Shown here piece by piece: positions 32,787-44,097 of a stretch of DNA of 64,000 nt (positions within the stretch are counted from its first letter, which is position 1; each line of letters starts with the position of its first letter). Position numbers and translations under genes: made by a program. This stretch comes from Evernia prunastri (lineage: Eukaryota > Ascomycota > Lecanoromycetes > Lecanorales > Parmeliaceae), in contig NKYR01000127.1 of the NCBI GenBank assembly GCA_003184365.1, forward strand, positions 1,103 through 65,102, given 5' to 3'. The notes under the pieces were generated by a model. It was not told the origin of the DNA and did not search any database. It was given only the letters and a program-made list of their open reading frames with translations.

Positions 32787-33904
32787 TCATAGCCAAGAAT
32801 CCCCTTTTACCCTCTTGAAGAGTGGCATCAGGTATAGTATAACCATCCACAGGTTCCAGATCCGAAAGGTCAATTTATCTGCTGGGACTGATCTCTTAGT
32901 GAGAGTTCGGATAGTGACGATAGCACCGATAATCATTGACATTGCGTAAGTGCCTGGACCCAATTGCCAGAAAGTGGGACAGACGACAGACCAGCATACC
33001 ATCGCGATGGCAATCGACAATCTGGCGTAGTGGTCTCCAATCACAAGCGGGACTGTCTTTCTGCCGCGTAGGCTGTCACCCGGTTGATCGTACATATCTT
33101 GCGTCTGTACGCTAGTGAAGACAATGGCACCAATGATGAGGAACCATGGCCATGCGATCGGCTTGAAAGGGTTGTCCAATAATTCGGATCTGGATGCGAC
33201 CTCTGTCGCTCCGGATGCGTAAGAAAGAAAGCCGCAGGCATTGATGAAGTTTCGCGTTATGCAACTGTAATCGGCTCCTCCATAATCGTTGTACCACCAA
33301 CCCAAGAACACCAGTGCTAAACACTGCTTCAGACCTCCCAGCTTCAGACTCGCAACGATTGCTGCAGGATACAGACTCCACATCAGCCACTTGGCGTGCG
33401 TTTCGGATAGTCTACCTGACGGCATAGATCTCCATGGCTTATTCTCGCCATCTTCCTCGATTGCCTCTGGTTGTCGTTGATTATCGATCGCGAAGGGCAA
33501 AAGGTTGATCCAGCACCAAAATGCAACTCTTGGTGTCCGGCTGAGAATGATGGAAAGGTCCGGAGACTGTGTGGTTGTGAGTATGGGTCCTGATAGAGCA
33601 CTGAGGATCCCAAATGCTGTTTCCGGTCCGACGATGGTCTTCAAGTCGGTGTACGTGAAAAGCCAGATTGTTTTGGCATGGTAGAAGAAGGATTCTGCCA
33701 CTGGAATCATCGTCTCCTGTTTGCAAGTGTCAGGCATTTTGGCTGGCAGAGAAAGAATCTTTGCTTAGGAAGTGGTAGTTCGCAATACTTAGTGACACTT
33801 ACTAGAGATCTTTCGCCCAATTCACAGGCCCTTTCGCCCAGCTCCTGAACCTTTCCACTCGCGTCATGAACACTGAAGGCGTCAATAGCACTTTTTACAT
33901 CCAT
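32787..33904 (-). CDS. UbiA-family membrane prenyltransferase or terpene cyclase
   Basis: Two exons, 33904-33803 and 33716-32787, separated by an 86-nt intron (GTAAGT...CAG), give 343 residues. The core starts ESFFYHAKTIWLFTYTDLKTIV, the usual fungal UbiA opening. The first metal/diphosphate motif region is at about 113-131 (NQRQPEAIEEDGENKPWR then PSGR). The second is at about 241-248 (DMYDQPGD, followed by GRKTVPLVIGD). About eight hydrophobic helices follow the UbiA pattern. Enzymes of this family attach or cyclise isoprenoid diphosphates in membranes; the fumagillin pathway uses a UbiA-type sesquiterpene cyclase. Whether this one prenylates or cyclises cannot be told from sequence. Its divergent neighbour is a P450 (35751-37443). 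Confidence 0.85.
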
Positions 33905-35750
33905 CTTGAATGAGTTGTAACTTGGTGCAATATATGAAGATGACAGAGCAAGCTGGACAGTACGAACAGGAACGAAGTGCGAATGTAGTAAACATGTTTG
34001 ATGGAACCGTTCCACCCGCCGATCAGGCCGAGCACATCTAGATAGCAATACTTTGTTTCTCACGGTTATCGGAGTCAATTACTTTATCTGTCCTGGCTGT
34101 GGTAGCTGCTTTCTTCTACCTTGACTGGCTTTCTCTGATGGTTGCTGGCCATATTCTGCCCAACGATCTGGGTGCAAATTTGCGCCGCGTCCTTCCACTC
34201 GGTCATATTGGTGCCCATTCTAGGCCAGGATAGTATTTCGTGCCGCGGCCTTCCATCCAGTCATCTCATTGGGACAGGATAGTCATGCCTCTGGGGCCGT
34301 GCCCGTTCCCAGCGGAACGTCATCAGACCCGCCTAAGCATTCTAGACTTCCCAACGGCAGAACTACTGCATGCATCCGTAGGGAATATTGGCGCTCCTGT
34401 CCTGATGGATGGAAATACCCCACCACGTAGGTGTTCGCAAGACTTACCAGATCCACTTAATCGTCTGCGCCGTGCATATAATAAGGAGTCAAGAAGCTGC
34501 GTGATCGAACAAAGAACTGCACCTATATGCAAGTATTTGCAAGGCTTACCAGATCCATTATACGATCTACGCCGCGCATAGAGCAAGAAGTCAAGAACCC
34601 GCGGTGATTCAACAAGATACCGCACCACGGCCGTTCCTGTTCTTTGCGTTCAGCGGGCATGGACTAAAAGGTGCTCTGGATCGCAGCAGGAGCTAGCGGC
34701 TGAGAAGCCATTAGAATGTCTTACTATTTCTAAGTGATCCGAGATATGGATGGTGTGTCGAGAAGGCACAGCAGCGTCCATTATCCAAGTATGTAAGAAC
34801 GTGGGCTTGAAATCTCCGATTTCTTCAGATCCAAGTTTCCGGCATCTCACAAGTCCAACTTTATAAGGTTTTGGGAAACTCCGTCGTATTGAACTCTGAT
34901 GATTATACGACCAAAAAGCGTAAACCAGCTGCACGTCATTCTGGTGTACACGACGGATCTCTTTGCATCTAGGTAGCTTCCTAGCTGTCGAAATGCTGGT
35001 GACCTCCCCTTTCGCATGAATCGATGCTCTAATCAGGGTGACCTAGCACACAATGCACCACGATCTGACACCTCCCGTGTGTCGGGTCATGTATAAACTG
35101 AGCCCAAGGCAATGACTCTGTGAGCAGATGGTCGACCCAGGAGCAAGACAGCTGGAATGTAGACCTATGATTGCTCTCTCACACTGTCCCTTTTCTTATT
35201 TTCCTTGGTTTTCTTTTTTTGATTCATACGCTTTAAGAATACTAGCGGAAGGAGCAGATGCCTGGGCCCGTTCCCCTGATCCGATCACGGCAGGAAACAG
35301 CGATTTCGCATATGGAGAGAAGCATTCAAAGCTGACTTGCGCCATTAGTACCACGCATTCGACCTTAGAGCAATGTAAGCGGTACACTAGAAGGAAGCAC
35401 ACAACGAAGGATTGAAGGCTAAAGACGGAGCACGTTTCCCCGATGTTTACCCGAGCTCCTTCCGCCGCGCAACCAAATTCTCAAGCTTCCAGGAATCCAT
35501 AACGGCTTCAAGGGCATTCAAGTCGCCATACCCGCTTCATCGTTTCTGTCTGGGTCTAGAGTAGCACGCTGGTAGCAGCACTCTAGTATCAAGTAACCTA
35601 TGAAACGCCAAGTCCATGTGCATAACAAGTCAGCGCCCTCGGCCAATGTGCGTGTTTCTGCTTCAGGCCGCTGGCATGAAGCTTCCAGACCTTTTAAGAG
35701 CTTGTAGTGTGTCCCAAAACCTACTGAATTGCTGAATTTCTTCATCGGTA
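33905..35750. promoter_or_regulatory. Divergent UbiA/P450 intergenic region with tandem repeats
   Basis: 1.85 kb without a supportable gene. Two diverged ~90-100-bp copies lie at about 34433-34530 and 34534-34624; they share GCAAG-CTTACCAGATCCA, a (T/C)GCGCCG-like segment, AAG-AGTCAAGAA and a GCACC end. Two further related segments occur at about 34140-34265 (GCGCC/TGCCGCG-CCTTCCA). These sit between divergent biosynthetic genes and might be regulatory. Confidence 0.45.
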
Positions 35751-37443
35751 ATGCTACTACTAACAAAGTTCTGGATAGCAGCGGCGGCTGGCATTCTCTC
35801 TCATACACTCATCTTCATCCGTAATGAGCACCACATCCAAGCCCCCCAGCTCTTTCGTCTCTTCTTAGTCTTCCCTTTATTATTGTTTATTGGTGAGTCT
35901 ATATTATGGGGGCTCAGCGATACAGGCCAAGCGGCCAGAACATCGACGCTGATAGTCCTCTCATATGGTTCTTCTCTGTTTACTAGTATTGCGATATATC
36001 GTGTCTTCTTTCATAGATTGAGCAAATTTCCTGGTCCTATAGGAGCTCGAATATCAAAGTTTTGGCACGTAGGAAAATTGCTAAGCCAGCCCAACTTCAA
36101 AGTGCTGGATGAGTTGCATCAGCGATATGGAGATTTTGTCCGCACTGGTGAGCATGGCGATACCATCACAAGTGCCGAGTTACTGCTAACCAAACGTACA
36201 CCTAGGCCCCAATGAGATCTCAATCCGTTCTCCCTCCGCAATGGCCGAAGTCAACGGCCCCGGCAGCAGATGCACCAAAGCACCCTTCTACGACCTTCTC
36301 CTCCCTCGAACCTCCATCATCACCACCCGCAACAAAACATTTCATGACCAGCGTCGCCGAATTTGGGACCATGGCTTCGGCGCCAAAGCTCTCACCCAAT
36401 ACGAACCACAAGTAGACCATTATACCTCTCTTCTCACATCTGCGATATCGCAGCGTCTGGGTGTTCCCTTAGATGTAACATCCTGGTTCCACTACTTCTC
36501 CTTCGACCTTATGGGCCATCTCTCCTTCGGCAAGTCCTTCAACATGCTCGCAACAGGGAAACGTCATTTCGCCATCGACTTAATGAAGAATGGCATGACA
36601 CTTCTCGGTCATTTCACGCCCACGCCCTGGCTCGCAAGGATTGGCTTCAGCATCCCCGGCGTAGCGTCCGGCTGGAAGTCCATGTTCGTCTGGTCCGACG
36701 CCCAAATGCGCGAACGCATCGACCGGCAAGACGACGGCGAAAACCGCGACATCACCTCCTGGTTCATCAACGCATCGCGCGAGAACAACTCCCTCGAGGC
36801 CGATCGCAGCTGGCTCAACGGCGACGCCTTCGGAATAATCATCGCTGGCTCCGACACCACAGCCAGCACGCTCGTTGCGCTCTTCTACCACCTCGCCCTC
36901 GACGCCTCCCAAATCACTAAAATCCGATCCGAACTGGACCAACTAGGCGCCAACCCCGACGCCCGAGCCCTCCAATCCCTCCCCCACCTCAACGGCGCCA
37001 TCAGCGAAACCCTGCGCCTGCACCCGCCCGTCCCCTCCGGCGGCCTTCGCCTATCGCCCTCCGAAGGCCTAACCGTCGCCTCTACCTTCATCCCCGGCTC
37101 CACCGTCCTTTGCCTCCCCGTCTACTCCCTCCACCGCCTCGCATCTTGCTTCCTCCGACCCCTAGAGTTCATTCCGGAGCGCTGGTACTCAGAACCCGAA
37201 CTCGTGCTCGACAGGGGCGCCTTCGCCCCGTTTTTTCAAGGCAGGTTCGGCTGCGTCGGGAAGCATCTGGCCCTGATGGAAATCAGAGCCGTCACGGCTG
37301 CGCTGTTGAGTAGGTATGATGTGGCATTCGCGCCGGGCATGGGAAGGGGAGAAGGGTGGGAGGGGGAGATGACGGATCAGTTTACGGTGACGCCGGGGAG
37401 GTTGGAGGTGGTGTTTACTGAGAGAGATAGGAAGCATGGGTGA
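35751..37443 (+). CDS. Cytochrome P450 monooxygenase (P450-2)
   Basis: Two exons, 35751-36147 and 36206-37443, with a 58-nt intron (GTGAGC, branch TGCTAAC, TAG) restoring DFVRTGPNEISIRSPSAM. 544 residues. The N-terminus has several hydrophobic segments before the hinge FPGPIG, typical of one fungal P450 group that includes tryprostatin-hydroxylase-like enzymes. The I-helix AGSDTTAS is at about 345-352, ETLR at about 399-402, and the heme loop FFQGRFGCVGK has its Cys at about 482. In that loop the usual Arg position is Phe, as often seen in this group (GPFGCVGK-type). Next to the UbiA gene it is a good candidate to oxidise the UbiA product. Confidence 0.88.
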
Positions 37444-38587
37444 GGTTTGAGAGGCAGGACTAGCCACGGCGTTGCTGCACAGAGCGTTGCAAGTATTATA
37501 TATTCTCGACAGAGCACATCACTTCCCTCAGGTTCATACTCGACTCGCCCAGGACGACAGGCAATTAGTCTTCCGAGTTCATAGCCCCTCAGATCCACTT
37601 GACTGTCAGAAGTGCTGAGACTTCGGCTATCTCGAGTGAGGGAGATAAACATCGCAAAACACGAGGAAACGAAGAGTGCAAGATACTGCTTGGAGCGGAC
37701 AAGGCCGGCGAGGGAGGTCAATGCTCGGGGATGATAAAACCGGGAAGATCATTGTTAGAATACACGACGAGTTGCAATCAGCTTAATGTGATTGTCCTTC
37801 TCCTTTCGACATATAAAAAGGGTCTTTGCTTGCCTTAGTAAGTCTCTCGTGAGCTCTCCAACGAATCGCGTCAGTATCCGATCTGTGCGTACAGTTGTCT
37901 TGTTAGATCTGTCAGCGCTCAATAAAGAATGAGCGCTAGTATGTTACCTGAAGCCCTTGACTACAGCTGAGACTCCTGATAGCATTGTTCATCGAGTTGA
38001 TTATAAATTTAAAGAAGTTCTTGGCGACGACGTTTTCTCTATAATTTTCTGGGGCAAAAATTCCGATCTCCAAAGAAATCTCGACTTCAAAACTTGTGAA
38101 GCTATAGCAATACTTCGATAGATATATACAATATCCAATCACGGCTTTCACGTCTCATGCGCAGAACACGGCGATAAAGTGTGCTAAAGGCAGCACCCAC
38201 AGCATCAGCATCAACAGCAGCAGCAACAGCAGCAGCAACAGCAAAAAACAGCACAGTCACGCAAATATAAGAGGTATGACCCAAGCGAATCAGTCCGTCA
38301 ATGTTTACTTGTAAAATGTTGGGTCTGACGGGTTTATATGCTCAAGAGCACAGGCTGCTTCGTCGCGTTGCTGTACAGACTGAACGCGTGTATAAGTGTG
38401 GGTCGTAGGAAAAGCGTATGATAAATTGGATCGCATGAACAAATATATATCATAGCAGTTGCATGGCTATCGTTCTGCCACGTGAGATTAGCTCCAATTT
38501 GATATCATGTTAGCAACCTAGAAGCAATTTGAATATGAAGTTTCACCTAGATTTTGGACGCTTATGATCCTCATCCCTGATGTATAT
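37444..38587. other. Intergenic, no supportable gene
   Basis: Contains a CAG/CAA-type microsatellite (about 38212-38244) and AT-rich stretches. No domain seen in any frame. Confidence 0.55.
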
Positions 38588-40480
38588 TCAAAGCTTCGAC
38601 CCCTTCCTCCTCTTTTTCTCCTTCGCACTAGCCTGCCACCCGAACTCCAGCTTCTGCCCCTTACCCGCCTCAACAATGACATTAACGACACACACCCTCC
38701 CCTCCCCAAACCCCTCTCTCGTCGCCCTCTCCAGCTCCTCGGGCGTCCTAACCAGATATCCCGCACCGCCGCATGCCTCCGCAATCTTCTCATAGCCTAC
38801 CTCCCAGCCCAGCGACGTACTCCGTAAGCCGCCCTCGTTCTTCCCGTCCAAGGTCTTTCCCTGCATCTCCAACCAGGATTCGGCGTCGTCGCTGTCGCCG
38901 TGGTAGACGCCGCCGTTGTTGATGACGAAGATGAGGACGTCCATGCCGTAGCGGGCCATGGTTTCAACTTCCATCGCCGAGAAGCCGAAGGCGGAATCGC
39001 CTTCTAGACACACCACCTTCTTCCTCCCCTGGGGCCCGCTCTGTCCTTCCGCCGCTGACCCATTGTAGGCGGCGTGCGCCCCAATCGCATAACCCAATCC
39101 CACGCCCATCGTTGCGTATGTACCGGCGTCAAGACGTAGTCGTGGGTGAGAGACGGGGAAGATCGAGCGGGAAATATCCATCGTGTTTGCGCCTTCAGAG
39201 ACGTACACGATGCCTGCATCCTCGGGTGGGGAGAGTGAGTGGAGGGTCCTTTCGATGATGGTAAAGGCGTGGGCGTAGGTCATTGGTGTTTTTGAGTTTG
39301 ACGCTTTTGAGGCGGCAGTGGCTTCGTTCTTTGATCTTGCGGCGGAAAGATGTTGTGTGTAGGATGTGGAGGTTGGGCAGGACCAGCTACCGAGCGCGGA
39401 GGTGAGCTGGGATACCACGATACCGATGTCGCCAATAATGCCGAGTTCGGGATTGCCAGAGTTCCTCCCTATCTCTTCAGCTGAGATATCCACTTGAATG
39501 AATTGAGCAGCCGGGTTCCACTTTGGGGCATCGCCGAAATGTAGGATCCAATTGAGGCGGGCTCCTAATATCAACACCACATCTGCTTCTTTGAGTGCAG
39601 TACTTCGTGCGCTGGCTGCATTAGCGGGGTGAGAATCGGTAACCACGCCCTTACCCATGGGCGTAGGAAGAAACGGGAGGTTCGTCTTGTCAATGAGATC
39701 TCTTATCACGCCCTCTGCTCTTGCATGCGCAGCACCCTTCCCAATAACCACCAGCGGCGCTTTCGCCGACTTGATCAACTGAGCAACCTTGAACAGCCTA
39801 GCTTCCTCGATACCCCCTTTTGGAGGGTCAGGTATTGGGGCTGCCCCTGTCACATCTTCCGCATCCTCAATGACGCCTTTGATAAGATCTGCAGGTAGGT
39901 CCACGAACCCTGTACCTGGTCGCCCATACCATGATGTGCGATATGTGTTTTGTATGATATCTGGTATTGAATCGAGAGATGGAGGGCGCAGGGCTAGTTT
40001 AGTGTGAGGCGTAAGCAGTGAGATGGCATCAAGTTCTTGGAAGGCACCGCGGGAGATGAGGTTGGTTTCTGAGGAACCAGCAAGAAGGAGAAGAGGGAAG
40101 GCGTTTACGTTGGCGTTACCGATCTATGAATGTCTCGTTAGTTCACTGGGCGTCTAAAAGAAGCAATGGATGATAATGAAGTCGGGTAGGATATGGTCGC
40201 ATTGACAGCTACCTATGAGTGTACATACACCAGCCATGCCATGTAACACACCCGGTCCTCCTACCACCAGGCATACCCCCGGCCTTCCAGTCAAATATCC
40301 ATAGGCGCTCGCTGCATAGCCTGCAGCCTGCTCGTTTCGAAAGCCAACGAAACGTATCCCCAGATTGATAGCTTCCTCTGCTATCTCCACAACCGGTATA
40401 CCCACAATGCCGAATATGAACGTAACGCCCAGGTCTCGCAGAGTCCTGACAATAATATGCGCACCCGTTAGAGGTACCAT
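38588..40480 (-). CDS. Peroxisomal 2-hydroxyacyl-CoA lyase (TPP enzyme; oxalyl-CoA decarboxylase family)
   Basis: Exons 40480-40229 and 40123-38588, with a 105-nt intron (GTATGT...TAG) joining HGMAG to IGNANVNAFPLLLLAGS, give 595 residues. N-terminal TPP-binding domain: VTFIFGIVGIPVVEIAE, catalytic-type Glu in FRNEQAAGYAASAYGYLTG, and GGPGVLHGMAG. C-terminal TPP motif: EGDSAFGFSAMEVETMARYG through VINNGG (about 458-485). The C-terminus is GSKL, a canonical PTS1 peroxisomal signal. Family members cleave 2-hydroxyacyl-CoA to an aldehyde plus formyl-CoA in alpha-oxidation. Oxalyl-CoA decarboxylase is the alternative. The start could be 36 nt upstream at 40516. Confidence 0.88.
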
Positions 40481-40781
40481 GATACCAAGACAAAGGCCAA
40501 TTGGAAGAGAAGGCACGAATCAAGCCGTAGATTGATGATGCTTTGCATGGCGATCGAGCGCTGGGTAGCGAGGGTGAAGGTGCTAACTAATGTGGGGCTG
40601 CTCTAAGGTACGTCACTTTCAAGGAACCAAACTCACGATGAGAGACCAACTGACTGCTCAACAATCATTTTCACAATACACTGTACACACTAGGATCTGT
40701 GCCCATACATTTAGAAACACCAGGTATTCCAGGACTTTCACTTAACAGATTGTAGACAATTCAGGTCCAATCCTTTTCCAA
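40481..40781. promoter_or_regulatory. Divergent promoter between the lyase and a disordered protein
   Basis: 301 bp between opposing start codons; it must carry both promoters. No specific motif is assigned. Confidence 0.4.
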
Positions 40782-41415
40782 ATGGACCCTCAAGCACCAT
40801 CCCAGCCTTCAATCGACACAGCCTACGAGAACCCCGACAATCCTGCTGGCCAAACCACTTCCGAAAGGAAAGAGGCTACCTCGGTAGGCGCATCCCAGCA
40901 ACGCTCTGATCCCAGCTATGAACGCCGCGAACCGAATGACACTATTGGCGGAAGAGAGAGTTCCTCGCAGAATGAAGCCACACCGAGTAGCTTAGGCTAT
41001 GGAGCACTGGACTCTAGCGGTGATGCAGGTGACAGCGTAAGTGTAACACTTCAGGCTTTGTCTTTCCACCTTGAGCGACGCGCCGCTGATCAGAAAATGC
41101 GTACAGATGGGCGGCCCAGTATCCAATCAGGAAGGCGAGCAAATGCGCGCAGCTGGTGATGGTGATATAGCAGCCGCACAGGATAAAAAGCACGGGTTCG
41201 GCGAGCAGACTAGCCTTACATCTGGCCTGGATCGCAAGAAGTCGGAGCAGGCGGCGATCAAGGGTGAGAGACGAAGTGGAGGAAGCAGTGGAGGTGGTGT
41301 AGATGTTCAAGGCGCGCTAGGCGGTGGAAACAAGGGTTTCGTTGGTGGTAGTGGCGAGTCGGGCCAAGATAGTGAAAGAGGAGGTGGTATGCAAAGCGGC
41401 CATACTGATGTGTGA
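40782..41415 (+). CDS. Conserved-type disordered hydrophilic protein, unknown function
   Basis: Exons 40782-41036 and 41107-41415 with a 70-nt phase-0 intron (GTAAGT...CAG) give 187 residues. It is highly polar, rich in Ser, Gly, Glu and Gln, with no hydrophobic core. Notable blocks are LGYGALDSSGDAGDS, SNQEGEQMRAAGDGDIAAAQ and SLTSGLDRKKSEQAAIKGER, then a Gly-rich C-terminus. Such proteins resemble small fungal stress-related hydrophilic proteins, but no function can be assigned. It is divergent from the 2-hydroxyacyl-CoA lyase. Confidence 0.7.
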
Positions 41416-41462
41416 GAGTTTCAGTGCCTGCGGTCGAAGAAAGGAGCATTGGGCAAGTCGAA

Positions 41463-42475
41463 TCATTGATAGCTGTCGTCCAGAAGATGGGGCATTCGTG
41501 CTTCGATTTCGAGGATCAATTGCCCGAACATACCGTTAGCCCGACCGAACCTGCGTCAGTCGTCAGTGCATGGAGAATACAAGATAAGAGGGGCGATGCA
41601 GAGCTCACCATGACCGAATATAGACTTGGTCGTTGTGTGACTCTGTACTCTGGTGTGTATGGCCTATCTAGCGTTGGCTTCAGTCCTGCAATTGTGCTGT
41701 TTTTCCAGCTCCCAAGTTACCAAGACCGCCTGTAGACCCCAACATGGCTCTCATTTCGTCCCTCTGTTCTTCCCTGAGTACATCCCTACTATTCAAGACG
41801 CGCACGATACTAGCCAGAAGCCATGCATGTGCGGTCCTCCAATTGCGCTGAAGGCATTACCAAACGCCCAGTACGGGTTCGCTTCACCTAGAGCGAATCG
41901 CCTTGTGTTTATGTAGACTTTGTCGTGGGGGTTGATGTAGCCCATCAGGGATGTTGACAGCAGACTGGGGAGGTTGGCATTGTCCATGATGTTCTGACAC
42001 GGCATGTAAGCATAGAGCATCTCTACTTCGATGTTCTGGACCTCACCTGGCTACCATAACCATCGACCTCGGAAGCAAACATAGCATTAAAGAGTGGATG
42101 TGACAATGTGCCGTACTCTGTGGTTCCAGCACGTATTTCCGAAGCGATGATCGATTTGCAGAATCACGTAACCAGAATGCATCGCTCGAGAATACAACAA
42201 GTCAGCGTATGCAGGTAAAGCGGAGGGACCGCATACCGATCGCCCGTTATGACAAAAGCCAGATCCTGGTCTGTGAATACACCTTCCTGCTCGTCTTCCC
42301 ACATAAAGCCCTTCGATCTGACAGCAGTGTCGAGTGTGTTGGAGAATGGATTCTCGAAAAGGCGAAACAGGTCTGGGTCGGCAGTCTTAGGTCTCAGGCG
42401 CTCAATGGCATCCTCAAATCCCTGCCAATAGAAGGTACGGCAGTCTTCTGGAGGTCTGTGGAAGGGCTATAGGTT
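41463..42475 (-). pseudogene. GH125-family (Mug157-like) exo-alpha-mannosidase, broken
   Basis: Pieces of glycoside hydrolase family 125 are readable in order on the minus strand: DCRTFYWQGFEDAIERL, DPDLFRLFENPFSNTLDTAV, DLAFVITGD, EYGTLSHPLFNAMF then EVDGYGSQ, NIMDNANLPSLLS, NPYWAFGNAFSAIGGPH, and finally ANGMFGQLILEIEARMPHLL. The frame changes repeatedly. The long middle part of the enzyme (after ITGD, including the usual WLRDS-type block) is missing, so the gene is both frameshifted and internally deleted. The intact family members are secreted or Golgi alpha-1,6-mannosidases. Confidence 0.75.
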
Positions 42476-42885
42476 CGCCCTTCCGACAGAAAATTCCCTT
42501 CACGCTGTTGGGCCCAACGTGCGTAAACTGGGCTTTTCTGCTCGAGGATGGGAACCGGAAGTGAGTGAACGGAGTAAGACAGAGCGGCAGGGCGAGATGA
42601 GTATTACTGAGTATTTCCATTTGGCGAAGTGAAAGGTTCATGCATGGGTTAAGTATGGCAATCGGCATGTTTTCCCGGCTTGAGTCCTGCAGTACAACAG
42701 TAGTATGTAGGGCGGCTTTGGGGCACAGCGCGACTGCCCCTGGTGCCTGTTAAGTATAAAAATGAAATATCTACGGTACCTCCATAATAATGAAATATCT
42801 GTTCAATTTTGGTTGTCGAAGTGCATCTTTGAGTATACCTATTAACGACTGACTTTCTTATCAACATATGAGATCCTCTAAGCTA

Positions 42886-44097
42886 TCAATGATCCACCAG
42901 AATGGCAATAATATTCTCCTCGTTTGACGTTTCACTCTTTCTAATCCAACCACCAGTTGGAAACCCAATGCCTTCCGCCCATAATGATCCCTCTAGGATT
43001 TCTGGAGAAACAGCATCAGCAGTACCAAACCTGCTGGCGTACACCATATTCCTAGTAAAGCAGTCTTGGATCCATGCCTGATTTTGCTCCATTTCCCACC
43101 TTGCTGGATTCTTACATAGCCGCATTGCAATGTTGACCCCATAATAGAAGACGGATTCCAAGAGCAAATTGGCCATTATTTCTGATGCTAGTATGTTGTA
43201 ATCTTCCTCTGAATCTACGAGCATCGGACCTCCAAATCGCTGATGACGATCCCAATTTCTTCTTATGGAGTGATCCATTTCTAGTCCTATTGCCATGCGA
43301 TATACGAGGAGTCGCACAGTGGTTATCATCAGACTTTGAAGGGTTCGAGGCTGCTGTTCGAATATTTGGAGTCGATTTGCAACTCTCGCAGGCAAAGCTG
43401 CTAGCATCTCGTCGAAAGAGAGACAAGAATCACCTCCTGCTGTCCTGCCTGAGATCCTGGAAAAGCCTAGGACTATCGCCATCGCCGATTGTGCGTTCAT
43501 GGAAGGTATTGCCTCGTACGAGAACTTATGAAGTTTCCGCGCGTCGCGTTCCATCTTACACTTCAGGTCATACAAGAAGGCGAGATACCGCCACCCGCCA
43601 TGCCGTTCCAATAGGGCTAAAAGCTCTTTGGCAGCTACATCACGACGATTAGCTGCAAAACCGGTTTTCCAGCCTAATGAGAACAGCTGGTCCTTGAGAC
43701 ACTCGACTTGCTCGGAAGTTCGACGGGTGCCCAGTGTCGATCCATCGAAGCCGGGCATGTCCCCAAACCATCCGGAGAATTCTGGGAATTGGTAAATCTG
43801 CATCCGCTTGAAAATCCAGGTTTTGTGAGTTTCGAATATCCTATTCATGTACTTCTCGGTCTGGATCAAGTTGACGAGGTCGCTGCTCCTGGTATGACAC
43901 ATCACAAGCACAGTGAGCTCGTTGGGCAACTCCTGAAACATGGAGAATGATTGCTGCACCTCGGCTCTTTGAGATTCTTGGTGAAAAAGCAACGACAACG
44001 CGCGAAGCATAGTGGACGTCCTGAGGAGCACAAGTGATATCATGTGAGGCACAAGTAGAATCAACTTCTTGAAGTGGATCGCGCCGTACATTGCCAT
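42886..44097 (-). CDS. F-box-like hypothetical protein
   Basis: Single exon, 403 residues. FQELPNELTVLVMCHTRSSDLVNLIQT (about 54-80) matches the F-box/cyclin-F-like start found in many fungal orphan proteins (LPxEL, then two helices). The rest is alpha-helical looking with no known repeats (MIYASRFGTAD-like C-terminal segments are not recognised). F-box proteins recruit substrates to SCF ubiquitin ligases, but this F-box is weak and the target region unknown. The first ~50 residues before it are hydrophobic/basic, so translation could start later. Confidence 0.55.
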   Translation of the reverse strand: MAMYGAIHFKKLILLVPHMISLVLLRTSTMLRALSLLFHQESQRAEVQQSFSMFQELPNELTVLVMCHTRSSDLVNLIQTEKYMNRIFETHKTWIFKRMQIYQFPEFSGWFGDMPGFDGSTLGTRRTSEQVECLKDQLFSLGWKTGFAANRRDVAAKELLALLERHGGWRYLAFLYDLKCKMERDARKLHKFSYEAIPSMNAQSAMAIVLGFSRISGRTAGGDSCLSFDEMLAALPARVANRLQIFEQQPRTLQSLMITTVRLLVYRMAIGLEMDHSIRRNWDRHQRFGGPMLVDSEEDYNILASEIMANLLLESVFYYGVNIAMRLCKNPARWEMEQNQAWIQDCFTRNMVYASRFGTADAVSPEILEGSLWAEGIGFPTGGWIRKSETSNEENIIAILVDH

